The position numbers and the translations under genes were made by a program. This document shows, piece by piece, positions 1 to 8,745 of a stretch of 64,000 bases of DNA. This DNA is from an uncultured bacterium (GTDB taxonomy: Bacteria; Cyanobacteriota; Vampirovibrionia; Gastranaerophilales; Gastranaerophilaceae), in NCBI GenBank assembly GCA_948964545.1, contig CAREDV010000002.1:277983-341982 (forward strand), given 5' to 3'. Under the pieces are notes generated by a model. It did not search any database, had not been told where the DNA came from, and saw only the letters and a program-made list of their open reading frames with translations. Within the stretch, counting starts at the first letter, position 1. Every line of letters begins with the position of its first letter.

Positions 1-1320
1 AAATACAAGACATGAAATTATTGATTTTAAAGTTTCAAAGTCAGAAAATGAAAGTTTGTAACGTAAATCTTCCATATTGTTTGCAAGAAACTCCATGATA
101 ATTGTTTTGTTTTCAAACACAAGACTTGAAAAATAATCAAAAGATTCTTTGGTCTTAATTCCCTCAAGATAAATAATATCAGGTGATTGGAACTCAATAA
201 AACGTGACGCTTTATCCATATTAAAGCCGACATTTTCATTCAATTCGCACTGGTGCACATCTTTCAGATTGTATTTTGCAATACTTTCTAATGTCATTAT
301 GTTTTTGTTTTTAGATGCACTTTCTAGCAGAAGCGAATAAATTATGTGGGTTTTTCCGCTCAATGGCGAGCCGCATACGATAATTATTCCAGGGTTGTTT
401 AATGCGGTTTTAATCACGTTTAAATTATTTTCAGATTTAATAATTTGATTCAATTGTCTTGGCGGTTTGTAAATTTTTAGGAAAATTCTCTCGCCCATAA
501 TTGTCGGGAATGTCGAAATACTTGCGATAATATTGATATCATCAACTTTAAAATTTAGTTTTCCAAGCTGCGGGACTTCGCTTACTGATGCATCAAGTTC
601 TGCAAGGTTTTTAACTTTTGCAACGAAGGATGAAGTAAACGTCTGTGGAATATTTCCTTTGTTTAGAATCTCTCCGTTTTTTTTGAAGTTTACTGCAAAA
701 CCGTTATCTTCATGTTGGAAAGTAACCTCATGAACTTTTTCTAAAATAGCTTGTTTTAAAATAGCACGTATAATTTTTTGAATATGGTTATCTGACAAAT
801 CTTCGTTGTGAAGTTCGTCGCGCCAGTCGTAATCGGTGCCGTTTTCTGTATAAATTTCGCCGACAATCTCATCTTCTTTGTAATATTCGTTTATTTTATT
901 AAGAATACTTTTTTCTGAAGATATAACTGGCTCTATTGAGCATTCTGCGGTTTCTATTACTTTATCAATAGCAAAAAGGTCTAGAGGGTCTGCCATTGCA
1001 ACCGTAAGTGTTTCTTCAATTTTAAATATCGGAATAATTCTGTATTTTTTAGCATCTGCAAGGCTGATGTATTTCAGACATTTAGGGTCTAGTGTATAAT
1101 CGTCAAGGTTAACGTATGGAATATGCAGTTTAGCTTCCAGAAATTTTAAAATATCGTCTTCCGAGAGCACTCCAGAATTAATCAAAGCCTGTCCGATGTT
1201 AATATTTTGTGCGTTAGCAATTTCCTGAGCCTGTTCAATTGTTTCGTATGGAACAAGCCCTGCTCTGACAAGGTCGTATTTAAGTTTTTCAAGTGTTTTA
1301 TTTGTAACCGTTGTTTCCAT
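1..1320 (-). CDS. PilB/GspE-like type IV pilus ATPase paralogue, degenerate, cut by window edge
   Basis: The reading frame is open from the ATG at 1320 to the window edge (440 codons), so the C-terminus is missing. Residues about 15-150 resemble the MshEN domain of GspE/PilB ATPases, with a G-x-A-L-x-x-x-G-x-L-s-x-x-x-I-x-x-x-L pattern at about 43-63. Residues about 175-440 resemble the secretion-ATPase core: GERIFLKIYKPP at 276-287 and a good Walker A, GSPLSGKT, at 317-324. The catalytic elements are eroded. Where PilB has the Asp box T-I-E-D-P-V-E this protein has TLESIAKY (343-350). Where PilB has D-I-I-M-V-G-E-I-R-D it has DIIYLEGIKT (381-390). It may therefore bind nucleotide without normal motor activity, perhaps as a regulatory partner of a true PilB. 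The start lies 2 bases after the stop of the upstream response regulator, so the two are probably translationally coupled. Family assignment is fairly sure; function is not. Confidence 0.8.
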   Translation of the reverse strand, partial: METTVTNKTLEKLKYDLVRAGLVPYETIEQAQEIANAQNINIGQALINSGVLSEDDILKFLEAKLHIPYVNLDDYTLDPKCLKYISLADAKKYRIIPIFKIEETLTVAMADPLDLFAIDKVIETAECSIEPVISSEKSILNKINEYYKEDEIVGEIYTENGTDYDWRDELHNEDLSDNHIQKIIRAILKQAILEKVHEVTFQHEDNGFAVNFKKNGEILNKGNIPQTFTSSFVAKVKNLAELDASVSEVPQLGKLNFKVDDINIIASISTFPTIMGERIFLKIYKPPRQLNQIIKSENNLNVIKTALNNPGIIIVCGSPLSGKTHIIYSLLLESASKNKNIMTLESIAKYNLKDVHQCELNENVGFNMDKASRFIEFQSPDIIYLEGIKTKESFDYFSSLVFENKTIIMEFLANNMEDLRYKLSFSDFETLKSIISCLVF

Positions 1321-1322
1321 AA

Positions 1323-1685
1323 TTATTTAAGATATTTTTCTACTGTCTTTACTACTTCATCTAGTTCAAAAGGTTTTGTAATATATTCATCAGCACCTGT
1401 TTCTTCGCCGATAAGTTTATCTTCTTCCTGCGAGCGTGCTGTAACCATTAAAATGGGAATATTTTTATATTTAGCATCATATTTAAGAAGTCTGCTGATT
1501 TTATATCCGTTAATTTTTGGCATCATAACATCAAGTATAATTAAATCAGGAACGATTTCTTTAGCAAGTCTTAGGCCATCTTCGCCGTTATAGGCACAAT
1601 AGCAGGTAAAATCAGCAGTTTCAAGCACAAATTTCAAACTTTCTACAATATCCTGTTCGTCATCAACAATAAGAATTTTTTTCAT
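1323..1685 (-). CDS. CheY-like single-domain response regulator
   Basis: This is a 120-residue receiver domain with no output domain. The acidic pair is D8/D9, the phosphoacceptor is D52 in LIILDVMMP, the switch threonine is T82 and the conserved lysine is K104 in ITKPF. All are present, so it should be phosphorylatable. A ribosome binding site (GGGAAG) precedes the ATG at 1685. It is immediately upstream of, and almost touching, the PilB-like gene, which recalls PilG/PilH regulators of twitching motility. That role is inferred from the neighbour only. A histidine kinase lies 1 kb away on the same strand (2702-4354) and could be a donor, but nothing in the sequence proves the pairing. Confidence 0.92.
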   Translation of the reverse strand: MKKILIVDDEQDIVESLKFVLETADFTCYCAYNGEDGLRLAKEIVPDLIILDVMMPKINGYKISRLLKYDAKYKNIPILMVTARSQEEDKLIGEETGADEYITKPFELDEVVKTVEKYLK

Positions 1686-1873
1686 ATCTTCCCTTTTTCA
1701 ACCTCTGCGAAGGTTCTTGTATTATTTTATTTATTCCAATATATCCTCTAATGTCATTATAGCATATTCTCAAACTTCTTGTATTTTGTTAAAATTTGTT
1801 AATTAAATATTAAAAATTTTTATTCAGCGCTATTAAATAGATTATTAGCTGAAATATGAAAGGAAATATAAAT

Positions 1874-2710
1874 ATGGCATTTATTAATAAAATAGTCGGG
1901 GGAGGGGCACAATTAGCAGAAAAGGTTAAGCCTTCATTTAGATTTGGGGCTTGGCAGCAAATGGGTGCTTTTACTAGAGAACCTGATACCAGAACAACAG
2001 AACAATTACTTGCAAATATTGATTATTTTGCTGAAAAATTACCTGAAGTTGCTCAGTTTAAAAAAGAATTAAAAACAATGAAGCCGCAGCATTTGGGTTT
2101 GGTTTCTGATATTTGTGAGTTAGGTGCAAGAATGGATATGCTTAATACTAATATTAATATTAGAAAACCTGCATCAAATGGTAAAAGTTTATTAGCATTT
2201 TTAATGGAAAAATTACCAAAAGCTTCGAAAGAGAATCCTGAGATGCTGAATTTAGCACAAGAAGTTATTAATCAAACAGATACGACAGCTTCTAAATATT
2301 TCTTAGGCAGTTTTGCAGGAGTATTTGAACATCCTGAAGCAGGCAGACATTTAGCTGCAACAAAACCGTTAGTAAAGGATATTGCTCAAGCAACTTTACG
2401 TGGCGGCTATACAATGGATTATTCAAAAGAACAAAAATTTGTGAATGTTTTAAGTTCCTATGTTAATCCGTCAGTAAACCCCGAAAAAATTGAAATTGTA
2501 AATGAAACTCTCAGAACTGTTGATAGATTACCTGAAAGTGTAAATCTTTCTTGTGCTGTTGACGGTACAGCAATTCTTAACAGCAAAACTCCTGTTGGAC
2601 AAATGAGAGAAAATCTTGAAACATTCTCGCAGATTGCAGAGGGGTTGTCGCAAAAAACGCAAGAAATAAATCTTTCAGATTTCGTTATTCGTAACGTTAA
2701 TTTAGACTAA
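1874..2710 (+). CDS. unknown protein with early PSFRFGA motif
   Basis: I do not recognise this 278-residue protein. I choose the ATG at 1874 rather than the in-frame ATG at 1856 because AAAGGAA (1858-1865) is well placed as its ribosome binding site. There is no signal peptide or clear membrane segment. The sequence looks mostly helical. Residues 20-26 read PSFRFGA, a variant of the short SF-x-A/G motif shared by several unknown proteins in this window. The gene is divergent from the response regulator (188-base gap) and its stop codon overlaps the end of the convergent histidine kinase gene by 9 bases. Confidence 0.75.
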   Translation: MAFINKIVGGGAQLAEKVKPSFRFGAWQQMGAFTREPDTRTTEQLLANIDYFAEKLPEVAQFKKELKTMKPQHLGLVSDICELGARMDMLNTNINIRKPASNGKSLLAFLMEKLPKASKENPEMLNLAQEVINQTDTTASKYFLGSFAGVFEHPEAGRHLAATKPLVKDIAQATLRGGYTMDYSKEQKFVNVLSSYVNPSVNPEKIEIVNETLRTVDRLPESVNLSCAVDGTAILNSKTPVGQMRENLETFSQIAEGLSQKTQEINLSDFVIRNVNLD

Positions 2711-4354
2711 CGGGATAACAAAATAGAATTTAGAACCTTTATTAAGTTCGCTGTCACACCAAATTGCGCCATTGTGGGCTTCTAATAATTGTTTGGCAAT
2801 TGGCAGTCCTAAGCCTGTACCGCCAGCTTTACGTGACAGTGAATTTTCTATTTGTGCAAATTTATCAAATGCACGGAGTAAATCTTTTGTATCAATACCT
2901 ATTCCCTCATCAGCAACACACACCTGAATGTAGTCGCCTGACAGATTTTTAATTTCAGGTTTAAAGATTTCATTAATTTCAATATCATCAGCATTGACAA
3001 GTTTCGATGAAATCGTAATAGTCTTACCTTCTGATGTGAATTTAATTGCGTTAGATACAAGGTTTGTCAGAACCTGTTCAATTCTTTGTGCATCAAATTT
3101 GGTTTCGGGCAGATTTTCAGTTTCCTGTGTTATAAGGTTTAAGCCTTTAGATTTTGCAACTTCAGCCAGAGTATTTTTTACATATCCAATTACCGTATTA
3201 ATATTTGCAGGAGCAAAGTTGAAATCCATTTTTCCCGCTTCAATTTTTGACAAATCAAGTAGGTCATTAATAATTCCAGAGAGCCTTTGAACATTTCTCA
3301 TTGCCATTGATAAGAATTTTTCGGCAGATTGGGTAACTTCTCCACATCTTCCGCTTCTTAAAATATCCAGCGAATTTTTTATAGAAGTAAGAGGTGTTCT
3401 CAATTCGTGTGAAACTATTGAAATAAATTCAGATTTCAGGCGTTCAAGTTTTTCTAGTTTTGCGTTTGTTTCAATCAATTCTTGATATAATGTTGCGCTT
3501 TTTAAGGGCAGAGCTACCTGCTGGGCGATTGTTTGAAAACAGGTTGAATCTTCAGGGGTAAAAGAATGTTCTTTAAAAATTTCAATAAATCCAAAATTTG
3601 TATCGCCGAGTGAAATTTTTGCAAACATATTATCATATTGAAATAATGTAAACGTAAATCTGTTAGCAGGGTATTTCACTTGTTTTATAACTTTCAGGTT
3701 ATCAATATCAAGGTTTTTTCCCTCAAAAACAGAATTAAAATTTAATACACATCTGAATTTAAGTGCTGATATAAGTTCATCTGAAAGTTCATAAAGTGAA
3801 TTTAATATAAGAACAGGTTTATCTGCGCATAAAGAAAGTGTGCTTGTCAAAGAAAAACTAAGAGCTTTATCCATTCCCTCAATCATATATTGGATTAATT
3901 TGTCTTTGTCTAGAGTTCCTGCAAATTTGGAACTTGTATCATACAATGCATTTAGACGATATAAACTGTCTGCTAGATCTTTATTTGAACTTGAAAGCAT
4001 TTCTAAGGCATTTTTCATTCTGATGTTTACATTAACTGTTGATACAATTAAATTTTCAGGCATGTCTGGAGTTATAAATGCATTTGCATATTTTACCAGT
4101 TCCTTATCTGCTTTTTCATTTACAAGAAATATGATTATTGTATTTTCGCAATTTTGTTTAATTGTTTTGTTTATATCTTTAATATTTTTGATTTCTGTAT
4201 CCAGAAAAATAATATCTGGAATATTAGCGTTTATGGTATCAATAAGCAATGAGCCATCTGTAAGGCAGTTAAAATCATACAAATTTTTATCAAAGATACT
4301 TTTAAATTTGTCGATATGAATATCATTTTCTGATATAAATAAAATCTTAATCAT
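2702..4354 (-). CDS. hybrid sensor histidine kinase with degenerate receiver and GAF-like region
   Basis: The protein has 550 residues. Residues 1-115 are receiver-like: D52 is kept in IIFLDTEI, but the acidic pair is replaced by SEND (8-11) and the usual K-P is replaced by ITPD (94-97), so this domain is probably not a normal phosphoacceptor. Residues about 130-290 look like a GAF sensor. The kinase core follows: H316 in SHELRTPLTS (H box), then NLVSNAIKFT (N box), DEGIGI (G1), FDKFAQ (F box) and GGTGLGL (G2), all intact. No membrane segments are visible, so it is likely cytoplasmic. The start is an ATG at 4354 with no Shine-Dalgarno sequence; a -10 box (TAAAAT on the minus strand) ends exactly 6 bases before it, suggesting a leaderless transcript. 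The possible partner is the CheY-like regulator at 1323-1685. Confidence 0.93.
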   Translation of the reverse strand: MIKILFISENDIHIDKFKSIFDKNLYDFNCLTDGSLLIDTINANIPDIIFLDTEIKNIKDINKTIKQNCENTIIIFLVNEKADKELVKYANAFITPDMPENLIVSTVNVNIRMKNALEMLSSSNKDLADSLYRLNALYDTSSKFAGTLDKDKLIQYMIEGMDKALSFSLTSTLSLCADKPVLILNSLYELSDELISALKFRCVLNFNSVFEGKNLDIDNLKVIKQVKYPANRFTFTLFQYDNMFAKISLGDTNFGFIEIFKEHSFTPEDSTCFQTIAQQVALPLKSATLYQELIETNAKLEKLERLKSEFISIVSHELRTPLTSIKNSLDILRSGRCGEVTQSAEKFLSMAMRNVQRLSGIINDLLDLSKIEAGKMDFNFAPANINTVIGYVKNTLAEVAKSKGLNLITQETENLPETKFDAQRIEQVLTNLVSNAIKFTSEGKTITISSKLVNADDIEINEIFKPEIKNLSGDYIQVCVADEGIGIDTKDLLRAFDKFAQIENSLSRKAGGTGLGLPIAKQLLEAHNGAIWCDSELNKGSKFYFVIPLV

Positions 4355-4360
4355 ACTATA

Positions 4361-4388
4361 ATTTTAACAGGATTAAGTTTTAGGGCAA
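4361..4388 (-). promoter_or_regulatory. predicted leaderless promoter of the histidine kinase
   Basis: Minus strand: TTGCCC (4388-4383), 16-base spacer, TAAAAT (4366-4361), then six bases (TATAGT) and the ATG at 4354. No Shine-Dalgarno sequence fits in between. Read by eye; not experimentally supported. Confidence 0.55.
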
Positions 4389-4480
4389 ATTGTTAAATAT
4401 CGTTAAATATTACAGAATGTTAACTAAAAATGTTTTGTAAAGTAATGTAAATATAGGATATGGAAAGTGTAAACTACAGG

Positions 4481-4486
4481 TATAAT
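4481..4486 (+). promoter_or_regulatory. predicted -10 box of the 632-aa protein gene
   Basis: A perfect TATAAT sits here, preceded by CAGG; no good -35 box is seen. Transcription would start about 4493, at the beginning of the CATAG repeat, giving a 5' UTR of about 100 bases. Confidence 0.5.
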
Positions 4487-4490
4487 CGCT

Positions 4491-4526
4491 CATAGCATAG
4501 CATAGCATAGCATAGCATAGCATAGC
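4491..4526 (+). repeat. CATAG pentanucleotide tandem repeat, about 7 copies
   Basis: Seven perfect copies of CATAG (4491-4525) plus one extra C. It lies just downstream of a TATAAT box and about 70 bases upstream of the start codon at 4596, so it should be at the 5' end of the transcript. A perfect 5-bp array of this length is prone to slipped-strand length changes. It is not in the coding frame or between -35 and -10, so any effect would be on the 5' UTR. Confidence 0.95.
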
Positions 4527-4527
4527 C

Positions 4528-4595
4528 AAATTATCGATAAAGTTTTATACAAAGTTGCCGATATACAAATTATCGGATAAAAAAGGAACAACTTT
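4528..4595 (+). promoter_or_regulatory. 5' UTR hairpin bracketing the ribosome binding site
   Basis: AAAGTTG (4551-4557) is complementary to CAACTTT (4589-4595), which abuts the ATG. Nested inside, CCGATA (4558-4563) pairs with TATCGG (4571-4576) around a 7-base loop. The Shine-Dalgarno AAAAGGAA (4581-4588) lies in the asymmetric bulge between the two stems. Upstream, the palindrome TTATCGATAA (4531-4540) and a second AAAGTT copy (4539-4544) could form competing pairings. This suggests translational control; the ligand or trigger is unknown. Confidence 0.6.
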
Positions 4596-6494
4596 ATGGG
4601 AATGGCAGCATCACAAGCGAGATTACTAAGTATTACCAGTCGTTTGACTAATAATGAATTTCGTTCGCAGACAATTACTAATTCAAAATTGCGTCTTGCT
4701 GAAAAATCTCAAGAAGCAAGTGCTGAATATATGGAAGCATTGAATTCTGAAAAGCTTGTTTATGGTGTTTACAATGATAATGGCGGTAAAACATATACAC
4801 CTTTGACTGCTAACACTATTTTAAGTTACGCTGATTTGAAAAATCAATATTCAATTGTAGATGCAACAGGAAAAATATTATTAAACAGTTCTGATATTAA
4901 AAAGTATCAAACTTCTGTTGATATGGCTGATTTTTTGTATAAATGCGGTATAAATAAAGTGGATAATCCAAAATATGCTGAAAAATTAAAAGATATATTC
5001 GGTGAAAGCTATGAAGAATTATTTGATGCAGATAATTTTGACATTAATTCTGATGCTGAATTAAATAAGTGGCCAGATAATTTGCAGGCAATTACAAATT
5101 CTGGAATTTCAACTTTAAAGGATTTGCTTAATTTGTCTAATGAAGAACTGTTAGCACGTGATGTTTTAAACAATGACATAAAAGTTATTGTTAATAATTG
5201 GAATTCCAGTATTAGTGAAGATATTATGTCACTTTATACTTCCAAAAAACTTGATATGTCGGATTTGGGAATTTATGTTGAAACTCTTTTAAATTATCCA
5301 TCTGCGGCATTTCCGAATCCTGATGATGATATTTATTTTGATAAATCAGGTAACAGTGAACTTGCGAATAAATATGACATAGCTACTAAAAAATGTTACA
5401 ATAATGCGCATCCGCCATACAGTGGAGATGGTCAAGGCTGTTTCTTACACGTTCTTGCCCACCTGTTATTATCTTCTGAGGGAGCTTTTCTTGACGGTAC
5501 CCAGAACTATTCCGCTTCTACAACAACTGGAAAGTCATTTAATGTGGATTATAATTATATCAGTAGATCTGCTATATACAACAACAATCAGACAGCAAGC
5601 CTTGTAGAAGTTTCTAATGAAATTAATAAGGTGGATGAAAACGGTGCACCAGTTTATAAAGCCCCAAAAGATAAATATGATACAACAACTATTTCTTCAT
5701 CAGAGAAGGATAAATTATTAAGCAATTATAAATGGGTTGATGGTGAAAAAGTCTTAAAGTCCTGGACAGAACGAGTATGTGATTTGTTTTATGCATCTCA
5801 AAATCGTGAAGCATTAGGTATTAATTATACCAGTGAATTGCTGCCTTATCTTGATAAATTTCAAACAGATATGGCTAATGAATTGTCAAACGACTTTAAT
5901 GAAGGCCGCTATAATAAAGATGTTGAAGTTTGGCGCAATGGAATTAAAAAATGGATAAATAATATTGAAAAAGCTGCGAAAAATTTTAGCGAAGAATTGA
6001 AAAAAGTTCCTGTAAGAAAAATCCCTGATGAAAAAGATGCTAAATATCAATGGTATGTTAATCTTTGGTATAGAATGGGCAGTACTGATGAAAACACAAA
6101 AGGCAACGGCACTGCTTATAAAGAAATAGAACAAAATTTACTTAACAATGCAGAATGGCTGCAATTCTGTTTTGAACACGGAATTTTAACTCTTGAACAG
6201 GCAGAGTTTACAGAAAAAGGTTCAGATTTATACCCTAATATGGGTGCTTATGACTGGGTTTCTAAACCTTACAAAAATGCAAGTGATTTTGTTGTAGAAC
6301 AAGACGATATTAAAATTGCCATTGCAGAAACAAAATATAAAAGACAAATCACCGAAATTGAAAATAAAGATAAAAAATATGATCAGGATTTAAAAAAGCT
6401 TGATACTGAACATACTGCACTTCAGACCGAATATGATTCTTTAAAAGAAGTTATAAGTAAAAATACTGACCGCTCATTTAAAGCATTTTCATGA
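4596..6494 (+). CDS. 632-aa unknown protein with conserved-looking end helices
   Basis: I cannot assign a known family. The N-terminus (MGMAASQARLLSITSRLTNN, then a helical stretch rich in polar and charged residues to about residue 50) and the C-terminal coiled-coil-like region (about 575-632, ending in DRSFKAFS) look like paired helices flanking a globular middle. That layout recalls flagellin/hook-type or needle-type proteins, but this is only an analogy. The middle contains the cluster GDGQGCFLHVLAHLLL (about residues 276-291) with Cys and two His, a possible metal or catalytic site. There is no Sec signal peptide. The ATG at 4596 is preceded by AAAAGGAA. The 3' end overlaps the convergent rel gene by 6 bases. 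Regulation appears unusual (CATAG repeat, RBS hairpin). Confidence 0.75.
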   Translation: MGMAASQARLLSITSRLTNNEFRSQTITNSKLRLAEKSQEASAEYMEALNSEKLVYGVYNDNGGKTYTPLTANTILSYADLKNQYSIVDATGKILLNSSDIKKYQTSVDMADFLYKCGINKVDNPKYAEKLKDIFGESYEELFDADNFDINSDAELNKWPDNLQAITNSGISTLKDLLNLSNEELLARDVLNNDIKVIVNNWNSSISEDIMSLYTSKKLDMSDLGIYVETLLNYPSAAFPNPDDDIYFDKSGNSELANKYDIATKKCYNNAHPPYSGDGQGCFLHVLAHLLLSSEGAFLDGTQNYSASTTTGKSFNVDYNYISRSAIYNNNQTASLVEVSNEINKVDENGAPVYKAPKDKYDTTTISSSEKDKLLSNYKWVDGEKVLKSWTERVCDLFYASQNREALGINYTSELLPYLDKFQTDMANELSNDFNEGRYNKDVEVWRNGIKKWINNIEKAAKNFSEELKKVPVRKIPDEKDAKYQWYVNLWYRMGSTDENTKGNGTAYKEIEQNLLNNAEWLQFCFEHGILTLEQAEFTEKGSDLYPNMGAYDWVSKPYKNASDFVVEQDDIKIAIAETKYKRQITEIENKDKKYDQDLKKLDTEHTALQTEYDSLKEVISKNTDRSFKAFS

Positions 6495-8690
6495 TTTTTT
6501 CTTACGCGCATTGTTGTTTTTGCCGTTATTACGTTTCGGAGCATTTGGCAGTGTGTAAGATGTTTGTACACGTTTAACGCTGTATACATCAGGAATTGCC
6601 TGAATACTTAAAATAACTTTTTTCAAAGTATCAATATTATCAAGCTCAATGCCGAGTTCTATAATTCCGATTTTTCCGCTTTTTGATTTTACGTTTGCAT
6701 AAGTAATGTTTGTATTGTTATCGGAAACAGCTGCAATAATATCTTTCAACAGTCCCATTTTTTCTGCTGTTTCAACGCGTATTGTAGTATTGTATGTTTT
6801 GTTTACATTATCACCAGACCAGCGAATGTCCATTAATCTTTCAGGTTCTACATGTTCTAGTGTCTGGCAGTCCATTCTATGTACAGTTACACCTTTAGAA
6901 CGTGTTACAACACCAACAATCGGTTCTCCTGGTAGTGGTGAACAGCATTTTGCAATTGAATATAAAAGTCCTTCCAGACCAATAATATCTTTTTCCGATT
7001 TTTTTCTTGCAGTTCCATGGAATTCTGGAGTTTTAGGAGGTTCAGGTTTTTTCAATTTATTAATAATTTTATTTAATGTTGTTTCTCCATATCCAAGTGC
7101 AGCAAATAAATCATCAGCTGAAAGATAATTCATTTGTTTGGCAATTTTGTCAAAAGCGCCAGTTTTAAAATGCTCGTCAAAAACAGCCTTTGTAAGTTCA
7201 TGTTCAAGGTTTGATCTGCCGACTTCAATATGTTCTTCGCGGTTGTTTTTCTTAAACCATTGTTTAATCTTTGATGAAGCTTGTTTTGTAACTACAAAAT
7301 TTAACCAATCAAGACGCGGAGCTGGTGTTTTTGAAGTTAAAATTTCTACAATGTCTCCATTATGAAGTTTTGTATCAAGCTGGGCTATTCTGCCATTTAC
7401 AAGTGCTCCAACTGTCTTATTTCCAACTTCAGAGTGGATTCTGTATGCGAAATCGACAGGAGTCGCATTAACAGGCAGGTCAACAACATCGCCGTTTGGT
7501 GTAAATGCAAAAACTTGGTCGGAGAAAAGGTCGATTTTTACTGAATTTACATAATCTTCAGCAGATGTAACATCTTTATTGTATTCGACAAGCTTTCTCA
7601 TCCAGGAAAATTGCATGTCTGTCGGGTTATTAGCCTTTTGCGACCCTTTTTCTTTATATCTCCAGTGTGCAGCAACCCCGTATTCTGCAATGTCATGCAT
7701 TTCCCACGTTCTTATTTGAACTTCCAGCGGTTTTGAGCGCGGACCGATAACTGAAGTGTGAAGCGATTGATAACCATTACCTTTTGGCATTGCTATATAG
7801 TCTTTAAATCGCCCAGGAATTGGTTTAAACTGTGAGTGTATAAGCCCTAATACCTCGTAGCATTCTTTTTCGCTGTCAACTATTACACGGACAGCAGTGA
7901 TATCATAAAGGTCATGGAATGCTATATTCAGTCGTTTCATTTTGCTGTAAATACTGTAATAATGTTTTGCACGTCCTGTAATTTGTGCGTTAATCCCGCT
8001 TTTTTGAACATCTTGAGATATTTTTTCTATAAGAAGTTTTACTGTAGCTTCACGTTCTATTTTTTTCTGCGCCACTAATTGAGCGATTTCAAAATACTTA
8101 TCAGGTTCTAAATAGCGTAGTGATAAATCTTCTAACTCAGCCTTAATTCTTCCAATACCAAGTCTGTTTGCAAGAGGTGCAAAAATATCAAGTGTTTCTT
8201 TTGCAATTTTTTGCTGTTTATTAGAAGCCATAAAATTAAGAGTACGCATATTATGCAATCTATCAGCAAGTTTTAAAAAAACAATTCTTATGTCATTTGC
8301 CATTGCTATAAATAAACGTCTGAAATTTTCAGCCTGACGTTCTTCTTTTGATTTAAACTGTAATTTGCCAAGTTTTGTAACCCCTTGGACAAGTGTTAAA
8401 ACATCTTTACCAAACAACTTTTCAATTTCAGCGGGCTGGGTATCAGTATCTTCTAAAATGTCATGCAAAAAAGCCGCCATTAATGTATGGCTGTCAACTT
8501 TTAAGCCTGTAAGAATTTTGGCAACTTCAACAGGGTGAATAATATAAGGCTCTTCAGAAATCCTATACTGTCCCTCATGTAAACGTTTGGCAAAGAGATA
8601 GGCTTTTTCTATTTCTGCAACTTCTTCTGGGTCACGGTTTTGTGCTATAAGTTCATTTTTAATATCTTCAAAAAGTGGTTTTTCTATCAT
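6489..8690 (-). CDS. rel: bifunctional (p)ppGpp synthetase/hydrolase Rel/SpoT
   Basis: This is a full-length long RSH protein of 733 residues. It makes ppGpp from GTP and ATP, and degrades it, in the stringent response. The hydrolase HD domain has H52 and HD at 76-77 followed by ILEDT. The synthetase region contains GRAKHYYSIYSKMKR and the GNGYQSLH motif. A TGS domain (VFAFTPNGDVVDLP), a zinc-finger-type region (CCSPLPGEPIVG) and a C-terminal ACT domain follow, with a basic Lys/Asn-rich tail. Both catalytic halves look intact. The ATG at 8690 lacks a Shine-Dalgarno sequence; GATAAT on the minus strand ends 6 bases before it, so the message may be leaderless. It is the only RSH gene in the window. 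Confidence 0.97.
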   Translation of the reverse strand: MIEKPLFEDIKNELIAQNRDPEEVAEIEKAYLFAKRLHEGQYRISEEPYIIHPVEVAKILTGLKVDSHTLMAAFLHDILEDTDTQPAEIEKLFGKDVLTLVQGVTKLGKLQFKSKEERQAENFRRLFIAMANDIRIVFLKLADRLHNMRTLNFMASNKQQKIAKETLDIFAPLANRLGIGRIKAELEDLSLRYLEPDKYFEIAQLVAQKKIEREATVKLLIEKISQDVQKSGINAQITGRAKHYYSIYSKMKRLNIAFHDLYDITAVRVIVDSEKECYEVLGLIHSQFKPIPGRFKDYIAMPKGNGYQSLHTSVIGPRSKPLEVQIRTWEMHDIAEYGVAAHWRYKEKGSQKANNPTDMQFSWMRKLVEYNKDVTSAEDYVNSVKIDLFSDQVFAFTPNGDVVDLPVNATPVDFAYRIHSEVGNKTVGALVNGRIAQLDTKLHNGDIVEILTSKTPAPRLDWLNFVVTKQASSKIKQWFKKNNREEHIEVGRSNLEHELTKAVFDEHFKTGAFDKIAKQMNYLSADDLFAALGYGETTLNKIINKLKKPEPPKTPEFHGTARKKSEKDIIGLEGLLYSIAKCCSPLPGEPIVGVVTRSKGVTVHRMDCQTLEHVEPERLMDIRWSGDNVNKTYNTTIRVETAEKMGLLKDIIAAVSDNNTNITYANVKSKSGKIGIIELGIELDNIDTLKKVILSIQAIPDVYSVKRVQTSYTLPNAPKRNNGKNNNARKKKS

Positions 8691-8696
8691 GATATA

Positions 8697-8727
8697 ATTA
8701 TCATACAGTTTTTTTTGAAATTTTCAA
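8697..8727 (-). promoter_or_regulatory. predicted leaderless promoter of rel
   Basis: Minus strand: TTGAAA (8727-8722), a long 19-base spacer, GATAAT (8702-8697), six bases, ATG at 8690. The spacer is outside the usual 16-18, so this is weaker than other cases. Confidence 0.4.
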
Positions 8728-8745
8728 GTATGTAAAGGATAAATA

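Noticed and set aside
4491..4526. Possible CRISPR or origin-type repeat
   Set aside because: It is a 5-bp perfect tandem array with no spacers, no cas genes and no DnaA boxes; a simple microsatellite.
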